A stretch of 64,000 nucleotides of DNA from Alphaproteobacteria bacterium. Lineage in GTDB: Bacteria > Pseudomonadota > Alphaproteobacteria > Micavibrionales > Micavibrionaceae. The notes below the pieces were generated by a model. It had not been told where the DNA came from and ran no database searches. It saw only the letters and a program-made list of their open reading frames with translations. Shown here piece by piece: positions 1-9,004 of the stretch. Each line of letters starts with the position of its first letter. Within the stretch, counting starts at the first letter, position 1. The stretch spans positions 1-64,000 of the forward strand of contig JAJFGQ010000040.1 of NCBI GenBank assembly GCA_021776075.1, read 5' to 3'. A program made the position numbers and the translations under genes.

Positions 1-2
1 CG

Positions 3-491
3 GCACAGGCTGAGATCACAGAGGCAGACAGGACGGCACTCAGAGAGAAAACCATTCATATAGCACAAAAAACCATAGACTGTGTTTTCCCTCAAGGGGC
101 CGCAAAAGACCCTTTTCTTGCCACAACTTACGAAAAACTACAGGGGTTTTTGGATGAACTCCCCACAGCGTCCTACCAAAGACGTGATGAAATCAGTAAA
201 GAAGCTTATGGCATCCGGGTAAATCTTGAAATAAAATCACCTGAATGGCGAAAAGACCGGATACAGGCCGGAATCTATAGCTCCCGCTATAAATATAACT
301 ACGTCAAAGCAGCGCACACCGTCATGGTGGCCGCACAAGTTGGGACATATGTTGCCAAAAATGGACACCCATCGAGTCACGATATTGTGACGGGGGACAA
401 AGATGAAGTCAGCTACGCTCTGACACAAGATGCATCTGATGGCGCCTTATACTGGCACAAGGATCATTACGGCAGGAAATGCGGTTTGTAA
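3..491 (+). CDS. C-terminal part of an unknown protein (truncated by the window edge)
   Basis: The frame is open from the first full codon at position 3 to a TAA at 489-491, so the gene begins left of the window and about 162 residues are visible. A TTG at 150 is not needed as a start because no stop precedes it. The visible part is hydrophilic and mixed in charge, with no membrane segment, signal peptide or motif I recognise. It is followed by a structured leader and an intrinsic terminator, so it is probably not co-transcribed with pheS. Function unknown. Confidence 0.6.
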   Translation, partial: AQAEITEADRTALREKTIHIAQKTIDCVFPQGAAKDPFLATTYEKLQGFLDELPTASYQRRDEISKEAYGIRVNLEIKSPEWRKDRIQAGIYSSRYKYNYVKAAHTVMVAAQVGTYVAKNGHPSSHDIVTGDKDEVSYALTQDASDGALYWHKDHYGRKCGL

Positions 492-515
492 AAACGCTTA
501 ACAACTTCTGTCGCT

Positions 516-690
516 ATGTATCCTTTTCAGATTTTCTTACGAATGCAGGACCTGAAGTGAAATGTTAGACCATTTCACTCTTCCCTCTCCGTGCTAAGGC
601 ACGACAAAACTATGCCCCCCTTTGCCCTTGTGGCAAAGGGGTTTTTTGTGATAGGCAAGGCCTTGGCTATTCTTTTTGAGACATAAAAAA
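516..690 (+). promoter_or_regulatory. Structured leader upstream of pheS with a possible leader peptide
   Basis: Three hairpins lie in a row before pheS: a 9-bp stem 556-564/571-579, a short stem 591-594/599-602, and a terminator at 617-647. A 14-codon ORF (516-560, product MYPFQIFLRMQDLK) ends inside the first stem and has Phe codons at 525 and 534. E. coli pheST is controlled by a Phe leader peptide and attenuator, so the layout is suggestive. However, two Phe codons are few, the ORF has no clear ribosome site, and the terminator may simply end the upstream transcript. A near-palindrome at 651-670 lies between the terminator and the pheS start. Confidence 0.3.
617..647 (+). terminator. Rho-independent terminator or attenuator before pheS
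   Basis: A perfect 10-bp stem (CCCCTTTGCC at 617-626 with GGCAAAGGGG at 632-641) closes a 5-nt loop and is followed by six T at 642-647. It lies 44 nt before the pheS ATG. It either ends the upstream gene or acts as an attenuator in the pheS leader. Confidence 0.8.
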
Positions 691-1785
691 ATGACGGATA
701 TGACACAGAATATAGTGAAATTAAAAGATGAACTGACCGGCATGGTCACAGCGTCAAATGATTTACCGTCTCTGGAACAAGCCCGCATTACAGCGCTGGG
801 GAAAAAGGGCCGTATCACCGATTTAATGAAAACACTGGGCGGCATGACGCCAGAAGAACGCAAAACAACCGGCGCGGCCCTGAATGAACTCAAAAATGAA
901 ATCGCCGACCTGATCAAAAAACAGGAATTAGCGCTCAAAAAACAGGTCATGGATGAAAAACTGGCAACAGAAACCATAGATGTCACATTGCCCGTTCGCC
1001 CGGAAGCCAAAGGAAGCATCCATCCGATCAGCCAGACCATAGAAGAACTGATTACCATTTTCGCCGCTATGGATTTTACGGTCGCCGAAGGGCCAGACAT
1101 AGAAGATGACTGGCATAATTTCACAGCCCTGAACTTTCCGCCCGGCCACCCGGCCCGTGAAATGCAGGATACTTTTTTCCTGCCGGATAACCCGAATGAA
1201 ACGGGCGAAAAAGCAAAAAAAGTCCTACGCACCCATACGTCTTCTACGCAAATTCGCTACATGACCGAGCATAAACCACCCATACGCACCATCATGATGG
1301 GACGCGTATACCGCTCTGACCATGATATGACCCACACACCCATGTTTCACCAGATGGAAGCTCTGGTCATCGACAAAGAAACCCATATGGGTCACCTGAA
1401 AGGCTGTCTTATGGATTTCGTCCGGGCCTATTTTGAAATTGACGATTTGCCGGTCCGTTTCCGCCCCAGCTTTTTTCCTTTTACCGAGCCAAGTGCAGAA
1501 ATAGATATTGGCTGCACCCGAAAAGATGGCGGCCTGAAAATCGGTGCCGGAGATGATTGGCTGGAAATCGGAGGCAGCGGCATGGTTCATCCGAATGTCC
1601 TGAAAAATTGCGGTATCGACCCGGATGAGTATCAGGGGTTTGCGTTCGGCATGGGTATCGACCGTATTGCCATGCTGAAATACGGCATTCCTGACCTGCG
1701 CACCTTTTTTGAAAGTGATACCCGCTGGCTTAACCACTATAGATTTGACCCGCTTAACCGACCCAACAGGGCAACAAATTCATGA
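691..1785 (+). CDS. pheS: Phenylalanine-tRNA ligase alpha subunit
   Basis: Catalytic alpha subunit of the cytoplasmic alpha2beta2 phenylalanyl-tRNA synthetase, which charges tRNA-Phe using ATP. The 364 residues show the N-terminal coiled-coil arm (about 1-90), class II motif 2 (GRVYRSD, 204-210), the ATP/Phe pocket segment with FFPFTEPSAE, and motif 3 GFAFGMGIDRIAML (316-329). Length is normal for the short bacterial type. I start at ATG 691; an upstream TTG at 676 is in frame but lies in the leader, and ATG 700 is an alternative. The stop overlaps the next gene by ATGA, and pheT lies one gene further down, so this is a pheS-GNAT-pheT operon with an unusual insert. Confidence 0.97.
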   Translation: MTDMTQNIVKLKDELTGMVTASNDLPSLEQARITALGKKGRITDLMKTLGGMTPEERKTTGAALNELKNEIADLIKKQELALKKQVMDEKLATETIDVTLPVRPEAKGSIHPISQTIEELITIFAAMDFTVAEGPDIEDDWHNFTALNFPPGHPAREMQDTFFLPDNPNETGEKAKKVLRTHTSSTQIRYMTEHKPPIRTIMMGRVYRSDHDMTHTPMFHQMEALVIDKETHMGHLKGCLMDFVRAYFEIDDLPVRFRPSFFPFTEPSAEIDIGCTRKDGGLKIGAGDDWLEIGGSGMVHPNVLKNCGIDPDEYQGFAFGMGIDRIAMLKYGIPDLRTFFESDTRWLNHYRFDPLNRPNRATNS

Positions 1786-2222
1786 GTGGCGTGCTCACAA
1801 TCAACGATATAACCGCTCAGGATTTTGGGTCCTGGCTTAAATTGTGGGATGCAAACAATAACGGCCAAAGGGACGAAGACGTCACAGCAGAGACATGGGC
1901 ACGCCTGACCAATAGTATTTTCCCCGTTCATGGCCTTACCGCCCGAAAAGGGGATGAACTGGTAGGATTTTTACATTACATACTGCATCCCGTAACCGGG
2001 CATATCAATCCGGCCTGCTATATGCAGGATCTGTATATTGACCCGTCCTGCCGTAGACAAGGAACCGCCCGAAAACTGGTTGAACATCTCACAACGATCG
2101 GCAAACGGGAAAAATGGTCGCGCTTATACTGGCTGGCGGAGACTAGCAACCAAGAAGCACAGGCACTCTATAAAAATCTGGGCCTGAAACTCGACTTTTC
2201 CTTTTATGTTCAACCCTTATAA
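1782..2222 (+). CDS. GNAT-family N-acetyltransferase between pheS and pheT
   Basis: A single-domain GNAT acetyltransferase of 146 residues that would move an acetyl group from acetyl-CoA to an amine; the substrate cannot be told. The acetyl-CoA pyrophosphate loop motif is visible in LYIDPSCRRQGTARKLVEHL (about 85-104), preceded by the beta-strand CYMQDLYI and followed by the typical C-terminal motif B region with YWLAETSNQEAQALYKNLG. Its ATG at 1782 overlaps the pheS stop (ATGA), implying translational coupling. Sitting between the two PheRS subunit genes is not the usual arrangement, and nothing in the sequence links it to tRNA charging. Confidence 0.9.
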   Translation: MSGVLTINDITAQDFGSWLKLWDANNNGQRDEDVTAETWARLTNSIFPVHGLTARKGDELVGFLHYILHPVTGHINPACYMQDLYIDPSCRRQGTARKLVEHLTTIGKREKWSRLYWLAETSNQEAQALYKNLGLKLDFSFYVQPL

Positions 2223-2262
2223 CTTACCCTTACTGAATAATTGTAACCTTGGCTGAGACATC

Positions 2263-4689
2263 ATGAAATTCACATTAAACTGGCTGAAAGATCATCTGGA
2301 AACGGATGCCACGCTAGATGATATTACAAATAAACTCACAGCACTGGGACTGGAAGTGGAAGCCGTTGAAGACCGGGCGTCACTCTATGCGTCTTTTCGT
2401 GTTGCCTACGTTGAAAAAACAGAAAAACACCCGGACGCCGACCGTTTGCAAGTTTGTACGGTTGATACCGGAAAGGAAAAATTACAGGTTGTCTGTGGCG
2501 CGCCCAACGCCCGTACCGGCATGAAGGGAATTTTTGCCCCGGTAGGCAGTCACATTCCCGGCACAAACATAACCCTGAAGAAAGGCGTGATACGGGGTGT
2601 TGAATCATGCGGCATGCTGGTTTCAGAACGGGAAATGGGCCTTTCTGACGAGCATGAAGGCATTATCGAAGTGGCAGAAGACGCTGAGATTGGAATGGCT
2701 TTTTCCGATATCTGCGGCCTGAACGATCCCGTCATCGAAATAGATTTAACACCTGACCGTGCTGATTGCGCCGGTATACGGGGCATTGCACGCGATCTCG
2801 CTGCTGCCGGACTCGGCACATTAAAACCACTGGACGAAACACCCGTTAAAGGATCGTTTGACTCCCCGATTAAAGTCCATCTGGATTTTGATAAAGACAA
2901 CGAAGACGCCTGCCCCCTGTTCATCGGGCGCTATATAAAAGGCGTAAAAAACGCCCCCTCCCCGGAATGGCTGCAACAACGACTCACAGCCATCGGTCTG
3001 CGCCCCATTTCAGCTCTGGTGGATATAACGAATTACCTGTCCTTTAATTTATGCCGCCCTCTGCATGTTTTTAATGCCGATAAAATCAAGGGTGATTTGC
3101 GCTTGCGCCTCTCGAAAGAAGGAGAAACCTTCACAGGACTGGATGGAAACACTTACACGCTGAAAAACGGAATGACTGCCATTTGTGACGATACTGGCAT
3201 CATCAATATGGCCGGGATTATGGGCGGAGAAGACTCGGGCTGCACTGACGAAACGACCAATATTTATCTGGAAGTGGCTTATTTTGACCCGGCCCGCACC
3301 GCAAAAACAGGTCGAAAGCTTGGTATTACAAGCGATGCCCGTTACCGGTTTGAACGCGGTATCGATCCGGCCTTTACGATCCCCGCCACAGACATAGCGA
3401 CCCGTATGATTCTTGATCTATGCGGCGGTGAAGCCAGCAAAACCGTTCAGACCGGTGCCGTGCCGGCCTGGGAACGCACGATCACATTTAACCCGGAATA
3501 CGTTACAAAACTGACGGGGGTTGCCTGCGATGCAAAAGAGCAAAAGCAAATTCTGACCGCACTGGGCTTTAAAATTGATGATACAAAAAACGAATGGGCC
3601 GTAACCCCTCCATCATGGCGAGCCGACGTCGACGGAAAAGCCGATCTGGTAGAGGAAATCATCCGTATTGTTGGTTACGACCATCTTCATCCGGTTTCAC
3701 TGCCCAGAACACAAACCATTACGCAGTCCTCTGAGACACCTTCTTTAACGCTGGCCCGAAAGTCACGAACAGCACTCGCCGACCGCGGCATGAATGAAAG
3801 CGTCACATGGTCTTTCACCTCCGGTGCATGGGCAGACAAATTCGGAGCACATGACAAACAGGCTGCCGCTGCCCTGAAACTTCTGAATCCGATCAGTAGC
3901 GAACTGGATCAAATGCGCCCCTCTCTTCTGCCAAACCTGATTGAAGCGGCCCAGCGCAACAGAGATAAAGGTTTCCCCGACACCGCTTTATTTGAAGTGG
4001 GACCTTCTTTTTCTACACCAAATCCCGACGGTCAAACCCTTATTGCTGCAGGCATAAGAAGTGGCGCAAAAGGACCACGTCACTGGGCAGGACCGGAGAT
4101 ACACCGTCCTGTGGACACCTATGATGCGAAAGCCGATGCCATGGCCGTTCTGGATTCTTGCGGCGCGCCGTCAGGAAGCCTTCAGGCCACACGTGACGCA
4201 CCGGATTGGTATCATCCGGGCCGTTCCGGCGCCCTGCGTCTGGGCGCGAACGTTTTGGCTTACTTTGGAGAGGTTCACCCTCTTATACGGGAAGAAATGG
4301 ATATAGAAGGCCACCTCACCGCTTTTGAAGTGTTTTTGGATAACATTCCGGGATCCAGAAAAAAAAGTGGCGCGGCCAAAAAATTACTGCGCCTTTCGCC
4401 TCTGCAACCGATCTTTCGTGATTTTGCATTTATTGTCGACCACGATATTGAAACGGAGACACTTATTCGTGCGGCAAAGGGCGCTGATAAAGACCTGATT
4501 GATCAAGTTGATATATTTGATGTCTACGAAGGACAACATATTGAAAGCGGCAAAAAATCTGTTGCTCTCAATGTTACAATCCAACCGACAGACAAAACAC
4601 CGACAGAATCTGATCTGGAAGCGCTGGCCGGAAAAATTATAGACAATGTCAGCAAAAAAACCGGCGGACAATTACGCAGTCAATCATGA
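2263..4689 (+). CDS. pheT: Phenylalanine-tRNA ligase beta subunit
   Basis: Structural and tRNA-binding beta subunit of PheRS, which also carries the editing site that hydrolyses mischarged Tyr-tRNA-Phe. The 808 residues match the bacterial length. Domains in order: EMAP/OB-type tRNA-binding domain (about 40-150, with VVCGAPN), B3/B4 editing domain (about 210-385, with RPISALVDITNYL), B5 domain (about 405-475), catalytic-like core (about 480-700, with RPSLLPNLIEAAQRN), and the C-terminal ferredoxin-like anticodon-binding domain (about 710-808, with PLQPIFRDFAFIVD). It starts 40 nt after the GNAT gene and overlaps the next gene by ATGA. Confidence 0.97.
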   Translation: MKFTLNWLKDHLETDATLDDITNKLTALGLEVEAVEDRASLYASFRVAYVEKTEKHPDADRLQVCTVDTGKEKLQVVCGAPNARTGMKGIFAPVGSHIPGTNITLKKGVIRGVESCGMLVSEREMGLSDEHEGIIEVAEDAEIGMAFSDICGLNDPVIEIDLTPDRADCAGIRGIARDLAAAGLGTLKPLDETPVKGSFDSPIKVHLDFDKDNEDACPLFIGRYIKGVKNAPSPEWLQQRLTAIGLRPISALVDITNYLSFNLCRPLHVFNADKIKGDLRLRLSKEGETFTGLDGNTYTLKNGMTAICDDTGIINMAGIMGGEDSGCTDETTNIYLEVAYFDPARTAKTGRKLGITSDARYRFERGIDPAFTIPATDIATRMILDLCGGEASKTVQTGAVPAWERTITFNPEYVTKLTGVACDAKEQKQILTALGFKIDDTKNEWAVTPPSWRADVDGKADLVEEIIRIVGYDHLHPVSLPRTQTITQSSETPSLTLARKSRTALADRGMNESVTWSFTSGAWADKFGAHDKQAAAALKLLNPISSELDQMRPSLLPNLIEAAQRNRDKGFPDTALFEVGPSFSTPNPDGQTLIAAGIRSGAKGPRHWAGPEIHRPVDTYDAKADAMAVLDSCGAPSGSLQATRDAPDWYHPGRSGALRLGANVLAYFGEVHPLIREEMDIEGHLTAFEVFLDNIPGSRKKSGAAKKLLRLSPLQPIFRDFAFIVDHDIETETLIRAAKGADKDLIDQVDIFDVYEGQHIESGKKSVALNVTIQPTDKTPTESDLEALAGKIIDNVSKKTGGQLRSQS

Positions 4690-5750
4690 CACTCTATTTT
4701 CACATAGATGACGTTCTGGATGCCGTAGAAAAAAATCAAGATCAGGAAAACCGTTTCAAAACGCTCATTTCTGTATCCGACGCTTTCCCCGCATTAGATG
4801 GCCATACAGAAGATGTATTTCTACTATCCAGTTCACCAAAACTTCTGGAGATGGATCATATACAAGCACCACACCAACTAGCCATGCTGCTGGAAGACGT
4901 GCCTCTTTATCAAATCAATATGGAGCTGATACTAGATGAAGCCTTAACCGAACGACATCACAACAAACACATAGAGGCAGCATTAAAGCATGCTTTCACT
5001 GAAGGCCTTCCCCACACCTTACAAACGGAAAAAACAGAAGAATCTAAAAATGATCGAGACGGCCTGCAACACCCTATGCTTTCCCACATGGATACACTCA
5101 AGCTCTGTACAATTTATCTGAATTTTCTCAATGCCCTTGAAGAAGAATGTACGGGATATGGTTTTGAGAAAAATATACTTGGTAAACACACAAAACGCTT
5201 TACCGACTATTTTGATGGTTTTACATCTGCAAACAAAGGGAAAATAAAAGCGGAGATTCTTATAGGATTTGGCTTACGCCAGGATCATGATCCTTCAAAA
5301 CCTCTTGAGACCTACCTGCAGGACGGGCAAAACAAAGCCATGCAAATGCGCATAGAAGAACCGAATGAGATTATATGGGCATGGCTGGAAGCCGATCATT
5401 ATCAAATGCGGCGCTGTCTTAATATTGACAGGCTTCTACATTTGCAAGACCTCCCCCGTACACCGAACTGGATAAGCACTGATATATTCTGCCTGCTGGA
5501 AAGAGAAGCCATGAAACAGTCTTTTGCCACATTGTTGACCGAAACAGCACCCGGTCTTGAAGTCCTGAATGCTGCGCCCCAATTAAAAAAGGCTATCATG
5601 GAAAATGCCGAGGGGCAGGTGAATGACCTTTTACAACAACTGCTCTCGCAAACACTCAATGTCGGCACCAGTTACTCCGGCGCCGCCGAGAGATTTGCAA
5701 AACTGGCCAGTGTCAGAGAAAAAGAAGCTCACACAGCAGGGCTTATCTAG
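4686..5750 (+). CDS. Unknown protein coupled to pheT
   Basis: A 354-residue soluble protein I do not recognise. Its ATG overlaps the pheT stop (ATGA at 4686-4689), so it is translated as part of the pheS-pheT operon. The sequence is mostly predicted helical, acidic and hydrophilic, with no signal peptide, membrane segment or obvious catalytic motif. A middle segment (about 145-190) is rich in aromatic and charged residues, and the last 100 residues look like an amphipathic helical bundle. The reading frame is clean and long, and the gene converges on fadD, 12 nt away. Confidence 0.75.
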   Translation: MTLYFHIDDVLDAVEKNQDQENRFKTLISVSDAFPALDGHTEDVFLLSSSPKLLEMDHIQAPHQLAMLLEDVPLYQINMELILDEALTERHHNKHIEAALKHAFTEGLPHTLQTEKTEESKNDRDGLQHPMLSHMDTLKLCTIYLNFLNALEEECTGYGFEKNILGKHTKRFTDYFDGFTSANKGKIKAEILIGFGLRQDHDPSKPLETYLQDGQNKAMQMRIEEPNEIIWAWLEADHYQMRRCLNIDRLLHLQDLPRTPNWISTDIFCLLEREAMKQSFATLLTETAPGLEVLNAAPQLKKAIMENAEGQVNDLLQQLLSQTLNVGTSYSGAAERFAKLASVREKEAHTAGLI

Positions 5751-5762
5751 GGTTGGGACTCA

Positions 5763-7466
5763 TTAATTTTGCTCTTCCGCCACAATATCCTTACGGGATA
5801 GCTTGCCCACCATCGTTTTAGGCAAAGGCGTCTCACGAACTTCTATCTGACGAGGCATCTCCATCGGTGATAATTTATCCTTCAGAAAACCTTTGAGATC
5901 TTCTGCGCTCAATTCACGTCCATCCTTCGATTTAACCCAGGCTTTCACAATTTCCCCGCGCGCCTGATCAGGAAGCCCCGCCACAATACATTCTTCTACG
6001 CTCGGATGGAGATAAATGGCATCTTCTACATTGCGCGGATAAACATTGTAGCCATTGGTAATAATCAAATCCTTAATCCGGTCAACAATATAGACATACC
6101 CGTCTTCATCCAGTTTTGCGATGTCGCCTGTATGCAGCCTGCCATTGATGATGACCAAATCTGTCTCATCTGACCTTTTCCAGTAGCCTTTCATAACCTG
6201 CGGCCCCCGGACACATAATTCGCCACGCTCTCCTCTTTCCACGATTGTCTTTTGATCTTTCGGGTCTATAATTTCCACAATCGTTTCCGGCAAAGGCATA
6301 CCGATCGAACCCGGTTTATTCTCGCCCTCAATCGGATTCACACAAACAACAGGGGAGGACTCGGTTAAACCATAACCTTCCACAACAACGCAGCCGGTAT
6401 GGTCCTCGAAGGTCTTTTTAACATCTACGGGCAAGGGCGCGCCGCCGGAAATACAATAACGCAAAGATTTTAAATCAAACTGACCCAGCCGGGGATAGTT
6501 GTTAATGGCATTATATATGGCCGGAACAGCAGGAAAATAATGCGGCTTTTTCTTATCGAGAATTTTAAGAGTAGCCTCCAGATCAAAACGCGGTAAGGCG
6601 ATAATTTCAAAAGCGCAACGGACACTCATATTCATCACAGCCGTCATGGCAAAAACATGGAAAAATGGCAAAACGCCGAGCATTTTTTCCTGACCGGGCT
6701 CATTTTTATGAAACCACATAACAGCCTGATCCACATTAGCACTCACATTGGCATGGGTCAGCATCGCCCCTTTGGGAACACCGGTTGTACCGCCCGTATA
6801 TTGCAAAACAGCAATATCCTCATAGGGGTCAATACTAACATCTTCCGGTTTACCGTCATTATCGGTTAGCGCACGAAAACAAATACAGCGCTCGGAATAC
6901 TGTACTTTGGCAAGCTCATTTCTCTTAAATAGCTTAAACAGCATGTTTTTGGGAAAAGGAAGAATATCGGTAAAAGAGCAGACAACAAGCTTATTCAGAC
7001 GCGTATCATGAAGCATCCCTTCTATCTTATCCAAAAGGACCTTCATATCCAGCGTCACCATGATATCAGTTTCACTGTCTTCTATCTGATGCTGTAATTC
7101 ACGCTCCGCATAAAGAGGGTTAAAATTAACAACCGTACCGCCGGCCTGCAAAACAGCATAATAAGTAATGAGAAAATAAGGGGAATTCGGCAAAAAGAGT
7201 CCTACTTTTATTCCCTTTCCAACCCCGATACCCTGCAAACCCTTCGCCATACGGTTAACAAGAAGACCTATTTCAGACCAGTTCCATTTTTTGTCCAAAA
7301 AATCAAACGCAGGACGACTGCCATAATTTTTGCACGTTTCTTCAAGAATTTCATAGACCGGACAAACCGGCATACGCGTATTCCAGACCACATTCTCAGG
7401 ATATTTTGATAACCACGGCCATTCGTGATCCTGATTAACAGCCTTTTCATCAAATATTGATGCCAT
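5763..7466 (-). CDS. fadD: Long-chain fatty acid-CoA ligase
   Basis: ATP-dependent acyl-CoA synthetase that activates fatty acids at the inner membrane and feeds beta-oxidation. The 567 residues have the AMP-binding signature YTGGTTGVPKGAMLTH (about 220-235), the adenylate motif YGLTESSP, the hinge region DGYVYIVDRIKDLI (about 450), and the C-terminal catalytic lysine context PKTMVGKLSRKDI near the end. ATG 7466 has a GGGGAGAG ribosome site 8-10 nt upstream. The beta-oxidation genes 16-26 kb further on (thiolase, FadN-like, acyl-CoA dehydrogenase) would act on its product. Exact chain-length preference cannot be read from the sequence. Confidence 0.92.
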   Translation of the reverse strand: MASIFDEKAVNQDHEWPWLSKYPENVVWNTRMPVCPVYEILEETCKNYGSRPAFDFLDKKWNWSEIGLLVNRMAKGLQGIGVGKGIKVGLFLPNSPYFLITYYAVLQAGGTVVNFNPLYAERELQHQIEDSETDIMVTLDMKVLLDKIEGMLHDTRLNKLVVCSFTDILPFPKNMLFKLFKRNELAKVQYSERCICFRALTDNDGKPEDVSIDPYEDIAVLQYTGGTTGVPKGAMLTHANVSANVDQAVMWFHKNEPGQEKMLGVLPFFHVFAMTAVMNMSVRCAFEIIALPRFDLEATLKILDKKKPHYFPAVPAIYNAINNYPRLGQFDLKSLRYCISGGAPLPVDVKKTFEDHTGCVVVEGYGLTESSPVVCVNPIEGENKPGSIGMPLPETIVEIIDPKDQKTIVERGERGELCVRGPQVMKGYWKRSDETDLVIINGRLHTGDIAKLDEDGYVYIVDRIKDLIITNGYNVYPRNVEDAIYLHPSVEECIVAGLPDQARGEIVKAWVKSKDGRELSAEDLKGFLKDKLSPMEMPRQIEVRETPLPKTMVGKLSRKDIVAEEQN

Positions 7467-7743
7467 AAAAGCGCTCTCCCCTGTTCTATAGACGGCAGTG
7501 TAATCAACCTATCCCGCTTTTTCCATGAAAAAGCATGAAAAAAGATGTTGAACACCGCTTCTACACTAAATACTTAACCATAAAAAAAATACGAAAAAGC
7601 TGGATTCCTTCATATCAATTGTGCATTATCCGCCCTGACAAGTTCCCTTCTTATTATTATGGGCTTGTTCGTATATTTTAAAAAGGATGAATGCCTTGGA
7701 TAAAACAGGCCAGAAATCCATAGAAGAAGAAAGAGGGAATATA

Positions 7744-8253
7744 ATGCCCCCTCCTGTAAAAACGCGTCTTAAATGGTTTAACGGACCAAAGGGCTTCGGC
7801 TTTGTGGTTCCCGAAGACGATGAAAACACCGACGCCTTTCTTCATATCACGACATTGCAAGATGCCGGTATAGATGCTCTAGGCGATGATGCCCACCTTC
7901 TGTGCCATATTGATCAAACACCGAGAGGCGCAACAGTTACGGGTATCGTAGAGCTTCTGGATATAGGAATACTACCCCAAACCATGCCCCCTAAACACCA
8001 GAAAGATGAACAGGACGGCGGCAATAATAATGTAAAAATAAACGGTGCCGTCAAATGGTACAAACCAGACAGGGGATTTGGTTTTGTAACCCCGGACGAC
8101 GGTGAAAAAGATGTGTTCATCCACAAAAGCTGCCTGAATCGTCATGGCATAGAAATGCTGGAAACGGGGCAACGATTATTCATGAAAGTTAAAATCGTGC
8201 CCAAGGGCCGGGAGGTTCTTGATTTTGATTTTCTTACCGAAAATAAAGAGTAG
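7744..8253 (+). CDS. Protein with two cold-shock domains
   Basis: A single-stranded nucleic acid-binding protein of 169 residues with two CSD OB folds. The first has RLKWFNGPKGFGFVVPEDD (RNP1-like KGFGFV) near residues 8-26 followed by DAFLHI; the second has AVKWYKPDRGFGFVTPDDG near 101-119 followed by DVFIHK. They are joined by a hydrophilic linker (about 73-98). Double-CSD proteins are common in Alphaproteobacteria and are usually RNA chaperones or stress proteins. I start at ATG 7744 because AGAGGG lies 6 nt upstream; the in-frame ATG at 7687 has its purine tract directly abutting the start. The long AT-rich 5' region (7467-7743) would fit a cold-responsive leader, but no clear promoter is visible. 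Confidence 0.92.
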   Translation: MPPPVKTRLKWFNGPKGFGFVVPEDDENTDAFLHITTLQDAGIDALGDDAHLLCHIDQTPRGATVTGIVELLDIGILPQTMPPKHQKDEQDGGNNNVKINGAVKWYKPDRGFGFVTPDDGEKDVFIHKSCLNRHGIEMLETGQRLFMKVKIVPKGREVLDFDFLTENKE

Positions 8254-8305
8254 CGTTGGTTCTATAAACAAACCCTTTTCCAAGCCTTAAAAGGCAGCAA
8301 AGACA

Positions 8306-9004
8306 TCATGGCTTTGGTGCCTTCTTGTCGGACGCTATTTGTATACCGACCTTCCGGGCTTCTTTTTCCAATTCATCCGGACAATGCCAGTACTGGTATT
8401 TGTCGGCCAAATGAATAAGTGTGCGCACAAAGCCGGGACCGTGACCGGCCCATTTATTACCATTCACCTTCATATCAATGGCATGAGCTAACTCGTGAAT
8501 AAGGTAATTTAGCTTTTTGTAATTCATTAAAATCTGGTGTTCTTCCGTATCGTAAGTGCCAATTGTCTGCTGATTGGACCGTGGCTTTTTATAACCAAAA
8601 TCCGGGGCCGCAATATTAAAATCCTTCGAAATACGGCGTACCACACGCTCCATTTGTTCCGTTGTCAGATTGGTTCCCCGTTTGTCCAATATAGCTTCTT
8701 CCCACGCATAGACTTTATTTTGCTGCCAATCGCGTTGTAAGGACGGCGTGACGGGCGGCGGATTTTTACGAAGCTTTCTGAAGATTTTTTCAGCTTCCCG
8801 CCTGTCTTTACGAAGGTTATATGTGAAAATCGTTTTCTGCCAGGCGGCAACCCACGCCACGACAAAGCGGGTTTGGTCGCCTTGTGCGCGCGCAATAATC
8901 AGGCGCGCCCCCGAAACGTCATGCCGGAAATCATCCAGAATGTCGAGGTCCTTATCCAGATGAAATGTTTTCCGCTTACGGCGGTTTTGGCTTTTTTGGG
9001 CCAT
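8306..9004 (-). CDS. SprT-like zinc metalloprotein, copy 1
   Basis: A 232-residue protein with HELAHAID (His170, Glu171, His174) and a downstream GHGPGF (His188), the pattern of the SprT-like zincin fold (HExxH plus a third ligand in HGPxF). The N-terminal 110 residues are basic and lack a signal peptide, so the protein is probably cytoplasmic; SprT/Spartan relatives act on DNA-bound proteins, but the substrate here is unknown. Its start overlaps the 3' end of the neighbouring paralogue by 29 nt. Both copies share the order: basic N-terminal region, DWQxxxVYxWE segment, then HExxH. It converges on the cold-shock gene. Confidence 0.75.
   Translation of the reverse strand: MAQKSQNRRKRKTFHLDKDLDILDDFRHDVSGARLIIARAQGDQTRFVVAWVAAWQKTIFTYNLRKDRREAEKIFRKLRKNPPPVTPSLQRDWQQNKVYAWEEAILDKRGTNLTTEQMERVVRRISKDFNIAAPDFGYKKPRSNQQTIGTYDTEEHQILMNYKKLNYLIHELAHAIDMKVNGNKWAGHGPGFVRTLIHLADKYQYWHCPDELEKEARKVGIQIASDKKAPKP

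Noticed and set aside
594-1232. 212-codon open frame on the minus strand across the pheS start
   Set aside because: It lies opposite pheS and its leader, has no ribosome site or family features, and is a shadow of the pheS codon pattern.
7618-7690. Cold-shock promoter before the double-CSD gene
   Set aside because: CTGACA-like and TATTAT-like strings are present but the spacing is wrong, so I did not annotate a promoter.
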